In this document: positions 6,235 through 13,825 of the stretch, piece after piece | How positions within the stretch are numbered: the stretch's first letter is position 1 | Layout: each line of letters opens with the position of its first letter | Source: CAG-882 sp050874385 | Lineage (GTDB): Bacteria; Bacillota; Clostridia; Lachnospirales; Lachnospiraceae | DNA: 16,448 nucleotides | Assembly: GCA_050874385.1 (NCBI GenBank) | Contig: JBNMKO010000074.1 | Coordinates: forward strand, 1-16,448 | Direction: 5' to 3' | Notes under the pieces: model-generated | Databases searched by the model: none | Seen by the model: the letters and a program-made list of their open reading frames with translations, nothing else | What the model was told of the DNA's origin: nothing | Position numbers and translations under genes: made by a program

Positions 6235-7413
6235 TTATTCAACCCAGATTGTCTGTGTCGTCTCAATGGCTGTCTTTACAAGCTCATCTATCTTCTCGGC
6301 AAGTTTAAGCTCCGACTTCTCTATAACCTTCTTGTTAGGCTTGGTCACAGGGTGCTTTGCAACAAATATCGTACAGCAGTCCTCATAAGGAAGTATAGAT
6401 GTCTCGTAAGTTCCGATTTTCTCCGATATATCGATAATCTCCTGCTTGTCAAAGCCTATGAGCGGTCTGATTACCGGAAGCTCACACACAGCATTAGTCA
6501 CGAGGAGGCTGTGCATTGTCTGGCTCGCAACCTGTCCAATGCTCTCACCGGTAACAAGACCAAGGCAGTCCGACTCCTTTGCAAAATGCTCCGCAATCTT
6601 CATCATATATCGTCTCATAATTATTGTGAGCTCATCATGCGGACACTTCTCGTAAATATAGAGCTGAATATCCGTAAAATTGACCACATGAAGATTTATA
6701 GGGCCTGAGTACTGTGTGACAATCCTTGCAAGGTCGATAACCTTCTCCTTTGCCCTCTCGCTTGTGTATGGCGGCGCATGGAAATATACCGCGTCAATCT
6801 TAACGCCCCTCTTTGCGACCATATAACCGGCAACAGGGCTGTCAATACCGCCCGACAGAAGAAGCATGGCTTTTCCGTTGGTTCCGACAGGCATGCCGCC
6901 CGGACCCGGAATAAGCTCTGTATATATATTTATTCTGCTTCTTATCTCAATATTCACATAAATATCAGGATTGTGGACATCAACCGTCATCTCCGGCATC
7001 GCGTCGAGAATTTTCTCACCCATAGCCATGTTAATTCCCATGGAATCGAGCGGATAATTCTTTCGCGCGCGCCTTGCCATAACCTTGAATGTCATCTTCT
7101 TTCCCTTGTACATTGTCTTTAGGTAATCAATAACATCCTCGGCAAGCTTGTCAAAGCCCTCGTCCTTTACCTGTAACATAGGGCAAATCCAGAGAATACC
7201 GAACACTTTTTTGAGGGCATTTATCGCATCCTCATCGTCAAACTCGCTCGTGCCCTCCACATATATTCTTCCGTTCTCCTTTGTCACATCAAAGGTGCCC
7301 TCAACCTTTTTGAGAGCGTGGCGTATCTGGTGGACAAGCATGTCCTCAAATATATATCGGTTCTTTCCTTTTGTACCGATTTCGCCGTATTTTATTAAAA
7401 ACGCCTTGTACAT
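6235..7413 (-). CDS. thiI: tRNA 4-thiouridine synthase ThiI
   Basis: This 392-residue enzyme has an N-terminal ferredoxin-like/THUMP region (about 1-165, with LIKYGEIGTKGKNR at 6-19) and a PP-loop ATPase domain with SGGIDS at 187-192. It adenylates tRNA uridine 8 and inserts sulfur to give 4-thiouridine. A C-terminal rhodanese domain, found in E. coli ThiI, is absent, as in Firmicutes; a catalytic cysteine probably lies in YEDCCTIF (Cys346/347). Sulfur would come directly from the cysteine desulfurase encoded just upstream at 7572-8732, as with Bacillus NifZ-ThiI. The ATG at 7413-7411 is chosen over an in-frame TTG at 7428 because the ribosome-binding site AAAGGAGG lies between them. Confidence 0.95.
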   Translation of the reverse strand: MYKAFLIKYGEIGTKGKNRYIFEDMLVHQIRHALKKVEGTFDVTKENGRIYVEGTSEFDDEDAINALKKVFGILWICPMLQVKDEGFDKLAEDVIDYLKTMYKGKKMTFKVMARRARKNYPLDSMGINMAMGEKILDAMPEMTVDVHNPDIYVNIEIRSRINIYTELIPGPGGMPVGTNGKAMLLLSGGIDSPVAGYMVAKRGVKIDAVYFHAPPYTSERAKEKVIDLARIVTQYSGPINLHVVNFTDIQLYIYEKCPHDELTIIMRRYMMKIAEHFAKESDCLGLVTGESIGQVASQTMHSLLVTNAVCELPVIRPLIGFDKQEIIDISEKIGTYETSILPYEDCCTIFVAKHPVTKPNKKVIEKSELKLAEKIDELVKTAIETTQTIWVE

Positions 7414-7571
7414 ATTTCCTCCTTTCAAGGTGTACAGTTTATGAGTGATTGCAAAACCTTATTTATATCGGACGCTGTGCAATTTTTCTGATACACTTTC
7501 AGCCTCGCACCACAAAAATCACAAAATTGTTCAACTTAAAATTCTAGTTTTTGTAATCACGTATTTGTATT
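7414..7571. other. Intergenic stretch between the cysteine desulfurase gene and thiI
   Basis: This 158-base AT-rich stretch holds the thiI ribosome-binding site at its left end. I see no open reading frame, strong hairpin or clean terminator in it. It is long for two genes that should act together, so a promoter or processing site is possible, but no promoter match is good enough to list. Confidence 0.4.
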
Positions 7572-8732
7572 TTAGTGCCTTGTATATCTCCTTAATATAG
7601 GAACGAGCTCATTGAGTGCATCTATAGTGGCATCAAGCTCTTCCTTTGTGTTCATGGTACACAGGCTGAAACGAATTGTGGAGTCAAGGAGATTGTTCTT
7701 CACTCCTATTGCCTTTAGTGTTCCCGAAAGAGCCGGCTTGTTGGACGAACATGCGGAGCCGGAGGAGACATATATTCCCTTGTCCTCAAGCGCGTGAAGC
7801 AAAACCTCGCGTCTCACGTCCTCAAGGCTTATGCTTATGACGTGCGGTGTTCCCTCATGTCCTCTTTTTCCGTTGAAGGTCGTGCCCGGTACCTCAAGCA
7901 CTTTCTCAACAAAATACTCTTTAAGCTCATAAAGTCTTTCAATCTTTTCATCAAAATTCTCGTAACACATCTTTGCGGCGAGAGCCATTCCGGCTATTCC
8001 CGGAACATTCTCCGTGCCGGAGCGCATGCCCTTTTGCTGACCGCCCCCGAATATTATCGGATTTATCTTCGTCTTGTCCTTGATGTACAAAAATCCGACT
8101 CCCTTAGGACCGTGAAGCTTGTGTGAGCTCACGGACATGAGGTCGATATTCTCCCTCTTAGGTATAATGCGGTACTTTCCAAACGCCTGCACCGCATCGG
8201 TGTGGAATACAATCTCAGGATTGTACTCCTTAACGATGGCTGCTGCCTCTGCTACCGGCTCAACCGCGCTCACCTCATTGTTGGCGTACATGATTGACAC
8301 AAGAATTGTCTCCGGGCGCAGTGCCTCCTTTAGCGCATCAAGCTTCACACAGCCCGTTGCGTCAACAGGAAGATATGTTATCTCAAAACCGTTTTTCTCC
8401 AAAAAAACCGTCGTCTCCAACACAGCCGGATGCTCAATCATCGTGGTAATTATATGGTTTCCACGCCTTTTGTTGGCAAGAGCCGTCCCGATAAATGCCA
8501 TGTTGTCAGACTCCGTTCCGCCCGATGTAAAAAGAATTTCCTTCTTGTCACATTTGAGTATCGAGGCAAGTGTCTCCTTAGCCTGCGTTACATAGTGCTC
8601 CGCCTCAACACCCTTGTTATGCTTTGAGGATGGGTTTCCGTAATCCTCTAACATAATTTTACTAATAAGCTCAACAACCTCAGGATAAACCGCGGTTGTG
8701 GCTGAATTGTCCAAATAAATTTCCGTATTCAT
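7572..8732 (-). CDS. Cysteine desulfurase, NifS/IscS family (NifZ-like, sulfur donor for ThiI)
   Basis: A 386-residue PLP-dependent class V aminotransferase that takes sulfur from cysteine. It opens with IYLDNSATTAVYPEV; the cofactor lysine is Lys205 in SSHKLHGPKG; Asp179 and His101 (IEHPAV) fit the PLP pocket; the persulfide-bearing cysteine is Cys328 in SSGSACSS. The loop around that cysteine is of the long group I (IscS/NifS) form. Lying immediately upstream of thiI, with no IscU or other Fe-S assembly gene in sight, it is best read as the dedicated sulfur donor for tRNA thiolation, as NifZ is in Bacillus; a wider Fe-S role cannot be excluded. TTAGGA lies six bases before the ATG, and rsmE ends 44 bases upstream. 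Confidence 0.92.
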   Translation of the reverse strand: MNTEIYLDNSATTAVYPEVVELISKIMLEDYGNPSSKHNKGVEAEHYVTQAKETLASILKCDKKEILFTSGGTESDNMAFIGTALANKRRGNHIITTMIEHPAVLETTVFLEKNGFEITYLPVDATGCVKLDALKEALRPETILVSIMYANNEVSAVEPVAEAAAIVKEYNPEIVFHTDAVQAFGKYRIIPKRENIDLMSVSSHKLHGPKGVGFLYIKDKTKINPIIFGGGQQKGMRSGTENVPGIAGMALAAKMCYENFDEKIERLYELKEYFVEKVLEVPGTTFNGKRGHEGTPHVISISLEDVRREVLLHALEDKGIYVSSGSACSSNKPALSGTLKAIGVKNNLLDSTIRFSLCTMNTKEELDATIDALNELVPILRRYTRH

Positions 8733-8776
8733 AACAGTCCTAATTTCTCCGCCATATAGCGGCTCGTTTTTTCACA

Positions 8777-9532
8777 TTAATCCTCTAACTCATAGGCGAG
8801 CATCGAAAGAAACGCCATCCCTGCCGTCTCTGTTCTCAGTATGCGCTTTCCGAGGGTGATTGTGTGCATGCCAAGCTTTTTTGCCGCCTCTATCTCGTCA
8901 TCCTCAAAGCCGCCCTCCGGACCTATAAACACCGCAACGCGGCTGCCGCGCTCTATTGAACCGACAAGGCTTCTCGTCTCCGCCATTCCGTTCTCATTCT
9001 CATAAGGCACGAAACAAATGTCACATTCAGATGCCTCTTTGAGCGCCGCTGAGTAGCTCATAACAGGTCTGACCTCGGGTATAAGTGAACGCTTACTCTG
9101 CTTTGCCGCGCTCTCACTTATGGCGTTCCACCTTGGAAGCTTTGTGGCAGCCTTCTTCTCGTCGAGCTTTACAACACAGCGCTTCATAGCCACAGGGACA
9201 ATCTGTGCCGCGCCAAGCTCAACCGCCTTCTGGATAATAAGCTCAAGCTTATCGCTCTTTGGAAGCCCCTGATAAAGTATGACCTGACAAGGAAGCTCTG
9301 TATCAGCCACATCCGTCCGCGTGATATCAAACACCACATCGTCATCCGTGTACCCGCCAAGCTCACACATAAAGTTTTTTGGCTTTTCGTCAGCCATTAA
9401 GCTGCGCACACTTATCATAACCTCATCGCCCGGCTTTAGGCGGATTACATTTTTGATATGATTGTAATCCGCACCGTTCACATATATTTTATTGTCCGTT
9501 ATCTGATTTTCCTCAACAAAAAAATGATACAT
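8777..9532 (-). CDS. rsmE: 16S rRNA (uracil1498-N3)-methyltransferase RsmE
   Basis: A SPOUT-class methyltransferase that methylates U1498 of 16S rRNA. With the start used here it has 251 residues: an N-terminal PUA-like part (MYHFFVEENQI, then HIKNVIRLKPGDEV), and a C-terminal knotted SAM-binding domain with IGPEGGF at 203-209 and LGKRILRTETA at 227-237. An in-frame ATG at 9556 would add eight residues (MTRGLEID), but its ribosome-binding site is poor, while family members begin at M-hydrophobic-HFFV; a weak GGAA lies six bases before the chosen ATG. It follows prmA by about 60 bases, the usual prmA-rsmE pairing, and precedes the cysteine desulfurase gene. Confidence 0.92.
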   Translation of the reverse strand: MYHFFVEENQITDNKIYVNGADYNHIKNVIRLKPGDEVMISVRSLMADEKPKNFMCELGGYTDDDVVFDITRTDVADTELPCQVILYQGLPKSDKLELIIQKAVELGAAQIVPVAMKRCVVKLDEKKAATKLPRWNAISESAAKQSKRSLIPEVRPVMSYSAALKEASECDICFVPYENENGMAETRSLVGSIERGSRVAVFIGPEGGFEDDEIEAAKKLGMHTITLGKRILRTETAGMAFLSMLAYELED

Positions 9533-9592
9533 GTCTATTTCCAATCCCCGTGTCATTTACTCTTTTACACGTTGTTACACATCTGTTTATAA

Positions 9593-10549
9593 TTATTTTC
9601 TCACCGCTGTGATGGACACCCAGTCACCCTGATGAGAAATATCAACTATCTCAAACTCAGGATTTTCCATAATGGTATTTTTTACGGCTTCCTCTTTCAT
9701 GTCGATAATGCCGGATGTGATGAACACGCCGCCATGCTTGATGTGCTGTGCGATTTCCTTTGACAAAGGCATGATAACATCGGCTAAAATATTGGCTGTC
9801 ACAACATCATATTTCTCATAGCCGACTTCGTCCTGAACTGCCTTGTCATCTATGACATTTCCCTGTATAACCTTAAAAATCTCGGGATCAAAGCCGTTAG
9901 ACTCCATATTCTCGGCACTGGCAGTGATGGCATTCTCATCGAGGTCTGTTCCTATTATGCTTCTTGCACCGAGCATCTTTGCTATAACAGCCAGAATACC
10001 GCTTCCCGTTCCGACATCGAGAAGGTCTGTCTGCGGTGTGACATACTTTTCAAGCTGCTTTATGACAAGCTGCGTAGTCTCATGCATGCCAGTTCCAAAC
10101 GCCGTGCCCGGGTCGATATTTACAACCATTCTCCCCTGCATATCGTCGGGAACCGTCTCCCATGTAGGCTTAATAACGATATCCTTTACCATGAAAGGTT
10201 TAAAATATTCCTTCCAGTTGTTGACCCAGTCCTTGTCCTCGGTCTCCGACTCCTCTATCGTGCATGCGCCCACATCGACGAAATCTTTTAACTCCTCAAG
10301 ACCATTTCTAACGCTGTCCATAAGCTCGTCCGTCGCGTCGTCCTCGTCAATGTAAAAGCTCACATATCCTATTCCCTCGTCAGGAGGAAGTTCAGGCAAG
10401 ATATCTATGAACATCGCCTTCGTGTCCTTGTCCGAAAGCTGTACATTGTCCTCAACCTGCACTCCGTCAATCCCCAGTTCAATTAACATTCCGCTCACCA
10501 AATCCTCAGCGGCGGTAGTAGTTGTTATTCTGAATTTTTTCCACTTCAT
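9593..10549 (-). CDS. prmA: Ribosomal protein L11 methyltransferase PrmA
   Basis: This 318-residue class I methyltransferase trimethylates ribosomal protein L11. The N-terminal L11-recognition part (about 1-115) ends with DWVNNWKEYFKPF at 107-119. The catalytic part has the PrmA-specific segment DPGTAFGTGMHETTQL at 146-161, SAM motif I LLDVGTGSGILA at 176-187, and TANILADVI later. Length fits the family (about 310). The ATG at 10549 is preceded by GGAG at about 12 bases, rather distant, in a leader that is itself tandemly duplicated (10557-10657). It is probably the first gene of prmA-rsmE-desulfurase-thiI. Confidence 0.95.
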   Translation of the reverse strand: MKWKKFRITTTTAAEDLVSGMLIELGIDGVQVEDNVQLSDKDTKAMFIDILPELPPDEGIGYVSFYIDEDDATDELMDSVRNGLEELKDFVDVGACTIEESETEDKDWVNNWKEYFKPFMVKDIVIKPTWETVPDDMQGRMVVNIDPGTAFGTGMHETTQLVIKQLEKYVTPQTDLLDVGTGSGILAVIAKMLGARSIIGTDLDENAITASAENMESNGFDPEIFKVIQGNVIDDKAVQDEVGYEKYDVVTANILADVIMPLSKEIAQHIKHGGVFITSGIIDMKEEAVKNTIMENPEFEIVDISHQGDWVSITAVRK

Positions 10550-10556
10550 ATTTTAT

Positions 10557-10657
10557 ATATTCTCCACAAAAATACACTATAAGGCTATTTTTCTATATCT
10601 ATTACATCTTTTACATATTCTTCACAAAAATACGCTATAAGACCGTTTCCATATCTG
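10557..10657. repeat. Two-copy imperfect direct repeat in the prmA leader, period 58
   Basis: Copies at 10557-10599 and 10615-10657 share ATATTCT-CACAAAAATAC-CTATAAG with only three differences in the first 30 bases, and diverge after that. On the minus strand each copy reads as a TTTTTGTG-AGAATAT start-region-like stretch; the one next to prmA holds its ribosome-binding site. It looks like an old tandem duplication of the prmA 5' region, or of a protein-binding site. Confidence 0.6.
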
Positions 10658-10667
10658 ATACAGCTAT

Positions 10668-10701
10668 GCAGCGAGCAGACTTTTTCAGCCTGCTTCACTG
10701 C
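10668..10701 (-). other. Hairpin downstream of the M18 aminopeptidase gene, no T-run
   Basis: On the minus strand GCAGTGAAGCAGGC pairs with GTCTGCTCGCTGC around a TGAAAAA loop: about 13 pairs with one bulged A and two wobbles. It starts 12 bases after the stop codon at 10714. No T-run follows on either strand, so it is not a standard intrinsic terminator; it may protect the mRNA 3' end or act as a weak pause site. Confidence 0.5.
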
Positions 10702-10713
10702 TCATTCATAAAA

Positions 10714-12111
10714 TTAACCGATAAGAAATGCCTTATATCCGAGCATTGTCTCATACACATCTGCCTTACTTACAATCTCCCAAGGTGCATGCATTGAAAG
10801 CACAGGAATACCTGAGTCCACAACCTCCATGCCGTACTGTGCAAGGATGTAGGCGATTGTTCCGCCGCCACCGACATCCACCTTGCCAAGCTCTGCTGAC
10901 TGATAATTTACGCCATGCTTATCAAGCGTACTTCTGAGCTCGCCCAAAAATTCTGCGTTGCAGTCGTTGCTTCCGGACTTTCCTCTTGAGCCTGTGAACT
11001 TGTTAAATACCATGCCCTTTCCAAGGAATGCGGCGTTCTTCTTCTCAAATGCGGAAGCATAGAGAGGGTCAAATGCAGCGCTGACATCGGATGAGAGCAT
11101 CTTAGAGTTGGAGAGTGCTCTTCTAAGCTTAATCTCGGAATAATCGCCAAGGCAGTTTAAAACCTCAGCTACCATGTTCTCAAAGAACTTTGAGTGCATG
11201 CCTGTCGCGCCGACACTTCCGATTTCCTCCTTGTCGACTAAGAGACACACGCTTGTCTTATCCACATCTTTAACATCGAGCATTGCGATAAGTGAAGTGT
11301 AAGCACACACTCTGTCGTCATGTCCATAGCCCATAATCATGCTTCTGTCCATGCCGTAATCTCTTGCCGGACCTGCCGGAACAACCTCAAGCTCTGCGCT
11401 GAAGAAATCCTCCTCCTCAATGCCGTACTTCTCCTTGAAAATGCGCAGCATTGCAGTCTTTACGCTCGCCTTAGCGTCCTTGTCATCCTGCTTGCCTTCC
11501 TCCTTCTCAGGTATGCTTCCGATAAGAATGTCGAGGTTCTCGCCCTCAACCACCTTAGCACCCTTCTTCTCCATCTGCTCTGCGGCAAGGTGGATTAAGA
11601 GGTCTGTCACTCCAAGAACAGGGTCGTCCTTGTCCTCACCCACAACGACATTAACTTTTGTTCCGTCCTTCAGCACTACAACGCCGTGCATTGCAAGCGG
11701 AAGTGCCACCCACTGGTACTTCTTAATTCCGCCATAGTAGTGAGTGTCGAGAAGTGCCATGTCAGAATCCTCGTACAATGGGTTCTGCTTTACATCTATT
11801 CTAGGGGAGTCGATATGTGCTCCGAGAATTTTCATACCGTTCTCAAGAGGCTCCTTGCCAATGTTAAAAAGTGCAAGTGTCTTTCCCATGTGGCAGGCAT
11901 ATACCTTATCACCAGTCTTCAATTTTCCATTCTCAGCGATAACCTTCTTTAAATCCCTGTAGCCCGCATCCTCGGCAATCTTAATCGCCTCGGCAGCACA
12001 TTCTCTCTCTGTCTTGCAGTCGGAGATATACTTCTTGTAGTCCTCGCAAAACTTAAATATCATTTCCTTTTTGGCTGTGCCTGACACAGTCCATACATTC
12101 TTTCTTTCCAT
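10714..12111 (-). CDS. M18 family zinc aminopeptidase (ApeA/ApeB type)
   Basis: A 465-residue cytoplasmic aminopeptidase, probably removing N-terminal (often acidic or neutral) residues from peptides, with two metal ions and a dodecameric assembly as known for the family. Metal and catalytic motifs are visible: GAHIDSPRID at 97-106 (His99, Asp101), HYYGGIKKYQW at 124-134, GYGHDDRVCAY at 261-271, and VDKEEIGSVGATG at 292-304 (Glu295/Glu296). Later come GRGKSGSND, VDVGGGGT and the final ligand in SMHAPWE. A charged insert at about 201-217 (EKEEGKQDDKDAK) is probably a surface loop. The ATG at 12111 follows AAGGAG at ten bases. It lies between the scp genes and prmA, each across a non-coding gap, so it is probably a separate transcription unit. 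Confidence 0.92.
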   Translation of the reverse strand: MERKNVWTVSGTAKKEMIFKFCEDYKKYISDCKTERECAAEAIKIAEDAGYRDLKKVIAENGKLKTGDKVYACHMGKTLALFNIGKEPLENGMKILGAHIDSPRIDVKQNPLYEDSDMALLDTHYYGGIKKYQWVALPLAMHGVVVLKDGTKVNVVVGEDKDDPVLGVTDLLIHLAAEQMEKKGAKVVEGENLDILIGSIPEKEEGKQDDKDAKASVKTAMLRIFKEKYGIEEEDFFSAELEVVPAGPARDYGMDRSMIMGYGHDDRVCAYTSLIAMLDVKDVDKTSVCLLVDKEEIGSVGATGMHSKFFENMVAEVLNCLGDYSEIKLRRALSNSKMLSSDVSAAFDPLYASAFEKKNAAFLGKGMVFNKFTGSRGKSGSNDCNAEFLGELRSTLDKHGVNYQSAELGKVDVGGGGTIAYILAQYGMEVVDSGIPVLSMHAPWEIVSKADVYETMLGYKAFLIG

Positions 12112-12255
12112 TTTATGTCTACTCCTTCATGTAAAATAAATATTTTTAAATAATATACTATAAATAAGCAATTATAAATAGCTTCAAAAAAATAGCTGTT
12201 ATTTATTTGAATTTAAAATAAATTTCAAAAAATTCTGCTCCCTTATCGCATTATA
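12112..12255. other. AT-rich intergenic region before the M18 gene, with an AT hairpin
   Basis: About 144 bases of very AT-rich DNA. On the minus strand an imperfect hairpin (ATAAATA...GCTA, seven-T loop, GAAGCTATTTAT; about 12172-12207) could serve as a weak end signal for scpB. Several TATA-like boxes (for example TATAGT) could make a promoter for the aminopeptidase, but none has both boxes at good spacing. No reading frame is present. Confidence 0.35.
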
Positions 12256-12885
12256 TCAAATTCCCAAATCTATCACATCATCCGTAGCCGCAGCCTGACT
12301 GCCGCCATCCGCATCATCCTGTGGGGCGGCTCCCTGAGTCTCGCTCTCGGCCTCCTTCCTGAAATCCTCAACCTTATCCGGGCTTATAACCGGAAGCTCA
12401 TCAACATTTCTCACTCCAAAGCTTCTTAAGAACTCTTCCGTCGTTCCAAACAAAATAGGTCTTCCGGGCGCGTCAAGTCTGCCAACCTCATCGACAAGAC
12501 CATACTCCACAAGCTTGTTGACCGCGTGTTCACAGCTCACGCCTCTTATGCCCTCTATCTCCTGCTTGGTGATAGGCTGCTTATACGCGATAATGGAAAG
12601 CGTCTCCAAAAGCACATCCGTAAGCACTTGCTTTTTCGGCTGTGAGGCAACCCTTATAATATACTCGTAATTCTCCGCCTTGGTGCATAGCTGGAAACTG
12701 TCCCCAAGCTCTATAATCTTAATTCCTCTGTCCTCCGCCTCATATCGCTCCATCATCCGGTGTATGAGCTTGACAGTCGTCGGAACATCCTGTCCTATCG
12801 CAGCCGCTATCTTAGATGCCTCAACCGATTCCCCTATGGTAAAGAGAACCGCTTCTATAGCTGCATACATTTTATCAATACTCAT
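12256..12885 (-). CDS. scpB: Segregation and condensation protein ScpB
   Basis: This 209-residue protein forms, with ScpA and SMC, the bacterial condensin needed for chromosome compaction and segregation. It has two winged-helix domains: the first opens with AAIEAVLFTIGESVEASKIA, and the second carries LLETLSIIAYKQPITKQEIEGIRGV and PGRPILFGTTEEFL, both hallmark segments. The C-terminal tail (about 180-209) is rich in Ala, Asp and Gln and probably disordered. Its ATG overlaps the scpA stop by four bases (ATGA at 12885-12882), so the partners are translationally coupled and made in step; the AGGAGGAG site is rather far upstream (about 11 bases). Confidence 0.95.
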   Translation of the reverse strand: MSIDKMYAAIEAVLFTIGESVEASKIAAAIGQDVPTTVKLIHRMMERYEAEDRGIKIIELGDSFQLCTKAENYEYIIRVASQPKKQVLTDVLLETLSIIAYKQPITKQEIEGIRGVSCEHAVNKLVEYGLVDEVGRLDAPGRPILFGTTEEFLRSFGVRNVDELPVISPDKVEDFRKEAESETQGAAPQDDADGGSQAAATDDVIDLGI

Positions 12886-13673
12886 GCCTGTGCGTTCTCC
12901 TCCTCGACAAATGTAGTCTCAACGAAATCCGTGCTCTTGACCGTTATGACAATGTCGTCATCGCGGCTCTCCTGCTCCACGGTGATATTTCCCATCTTTA
13001 TAAGCTCAAGCACTGCAAGAAATGTCACAATAACCTGAACCTTGCTCGATGCCGCCGTCAAAAGCTCCCTGAATGAAAAATGTTCATGCTCCATAATAAA
13101 ATCACGGACATAAACCATCTTCTCATCAAGGCTTACCTCCTCCTTCTCAATCCTTCCGAACTTGCTCCTTATCGGGTCAACCTTGTTCTTCTGGCGTTTC
13201 ATTATATCATCGAATATCACCCTCAATTTTGCAAGGTTCATATCCCCAACAAGCTCCTCAAGATTGACAGGCTGTCTGTAGTCCGCTATCTCCTTGGGTA
13301 TAGTGGGCATCTTGAACATGGTCTTATCAGCATCCATATACATGTCCTTCAACTCGTAGGACATATACTTGTACATCTTGTACTCGAGAAGCTTCTCGAC
13401 AAGCTCTGCTCTCGGGTCCTGCTCCTGCCCGTCCTCGTCCACCTCTTTTGGCAAAAGCATCCTTGACTTGATGTCAAGAAGCGTCGCAGCCATCACAAGG
13501 AACTCGCTCACAACATTCAAATCCCTCTTCTCCATGCCGTTGACGTATTCCATATACTGCTGCGTTATAAGCACAATAGGTATATCGTAAATATTAACTT
13601 TGTTCTTATCTATGAGATGCAGTAGAAGGTCAAGCGGACCCTCAAACACCTCAAGTTTTACCGGAATAGCCAT
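12882..13673 (-). CDS. scpA: Segregation and condensation protein ScpA
   Basis: This kleisin subunit (263 residues) bridges the SMC heads. The N-terminal signature VKLEVFEGPLDLLLHLIDKNKVNIYDIPI is clear in shorter pieces (for example FEGPLDLLLHLI), followed by LVMAATLLDIKSRMLLP; the C-terminal winged helix lies near VQVIVTFLAVLELIKMG. The open frame extends 20 codons further upstream to 13733, but the ATG at 13673-13671 is right: family members begin M-x-PVKLE-FEGPLDLL, and a GAGG site lies ten bases before it. A strong promoter and an operator-like inverted repeat lie upstream, and scpB follows with a four-base overlap. Confidence 0.95.
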   Translation of the reverse strand: MAIPVKLEVFEGPLDLLLHLIDKNKVNIYDIPIVLITQQYMEYVNGMEKRDLNVVSEFLVMAATLLDIKSRMLLPKEVDEDGQEQDPRAELVEKLLEYKMYKYMSYELKDMYMDADKTMFKMPTIPKEIADYRQPVNLEELVGDMNLAKLRVIFDDIMKRQKNKVDPIRSKFGRIEKEEVSLDEKMVYVRDFIMEHEHFSFRELLTAASSKVQVIVTFLAVLELIKMGNITVEQESRDDDIVITVKSTDFVETTFVEEENAQA

Positions 13674-13709
13674 CTGTCTCACACCTCTTGTCAAGCACTC
13701 AGGCTGCCA

Positions 13710-13727
13710 TGTCAACCATTGTTGGCA
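13710..13727. promoter_or_regulatory. Inverted repeat in the scpA leader
   Basis: TGTCAAC (13710-13716) and GTTGGCA (13721-13727) form a near-perfect inverted repeat with a four-base spacer (one pair off). It lies just downstream of the predicted transcription start of scpAB, where a repressor could act, or where the RNA could fold. No known operator is recognised. Confidence 0.35.
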
Positions 13728-13746
13728 CAGCATCCCACGTTAAATA

Positions 13747-13775
13747 ATCATACCTCAAAAATCAGGTTATGGCAA
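13747..13775 (-). promoter_or_regulatory. Promoter of scpA-scpB
   Basis: On the minus strand TTGCCA (13775-13770) and TATGAT (13752-13747) are 17 bases apart, each matching five of six consensus positions. Transcription would begin near 13740, giving a leader of about 67 bases before the scpA ATG, containing the 13710-13727 inverted repeat. Confidence 0.7.
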
Positions 13776-13785
13776 GGGGCAAATT

Positions 13786-13820
13786 GGGGACGATTCTTTG
13801 CGGCATCATGAACCATCCCC
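13786..13820. repeat. REP-like palindrome (GGGGA-type) between the phosphoesterase gene and the scpA promoter
   Basis: GGGGACGATTC (13786-13796) and GAACCATCCCC (13810-13820) flank a 13-base loop. On the minus strand all eleven pairs form if two G-T wobbles are allowed; on the plus strand two pairs fail. It begins five bases after the phosphoesterase stop. The arms resemble the GGGGACGGTTC palindromes scattered in many Firmicutes genomes and linked to REP-associated Y1 transposases; here no transposase is present. There is no T-run, so it is not a typical intrinsic terminator. Confidence 0.5.
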
Positions 13821-13825
13821 AGTGG

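Noticed and set aside
7414..7428. A TTG start five codons upstream for ThiI
   Set aside because: Those codons are the ribosome-binding site (AAAGGAGG) for the ATG at 7413.
8749..8772. A plus-strand hairpin (CCGC, six-base loop, GCGG) followed after four bases by six Ts, between rsmE and the desulfurase gene
   Set aside because: It has terminator shape only on the plus strand, where no gene is present; the four-pair stem is weak and on the minus strand no T-run follows.
9843..10355. A 170-codon plus-strand open frame opposite prmA
   Set aside because: The Ser/Pro-rich translation is the typical shadow of a real gene on the other strand, and prmA is beyond doubt.
13688..13693. A TTGACA sequence on the minus strand just before scpA
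   Set aside because: The matching -10 position falls within the scpA start and does not resemble the consensus; the better promoter is at 13747-13775.
13674..13733. A 20-codon N-terminal extension of ScpA
   Set aside because: The extension overlaps the predicted leader and inverted repeat, and family proteins begin at the chosen methionine, which has its own ribosome-binding site.
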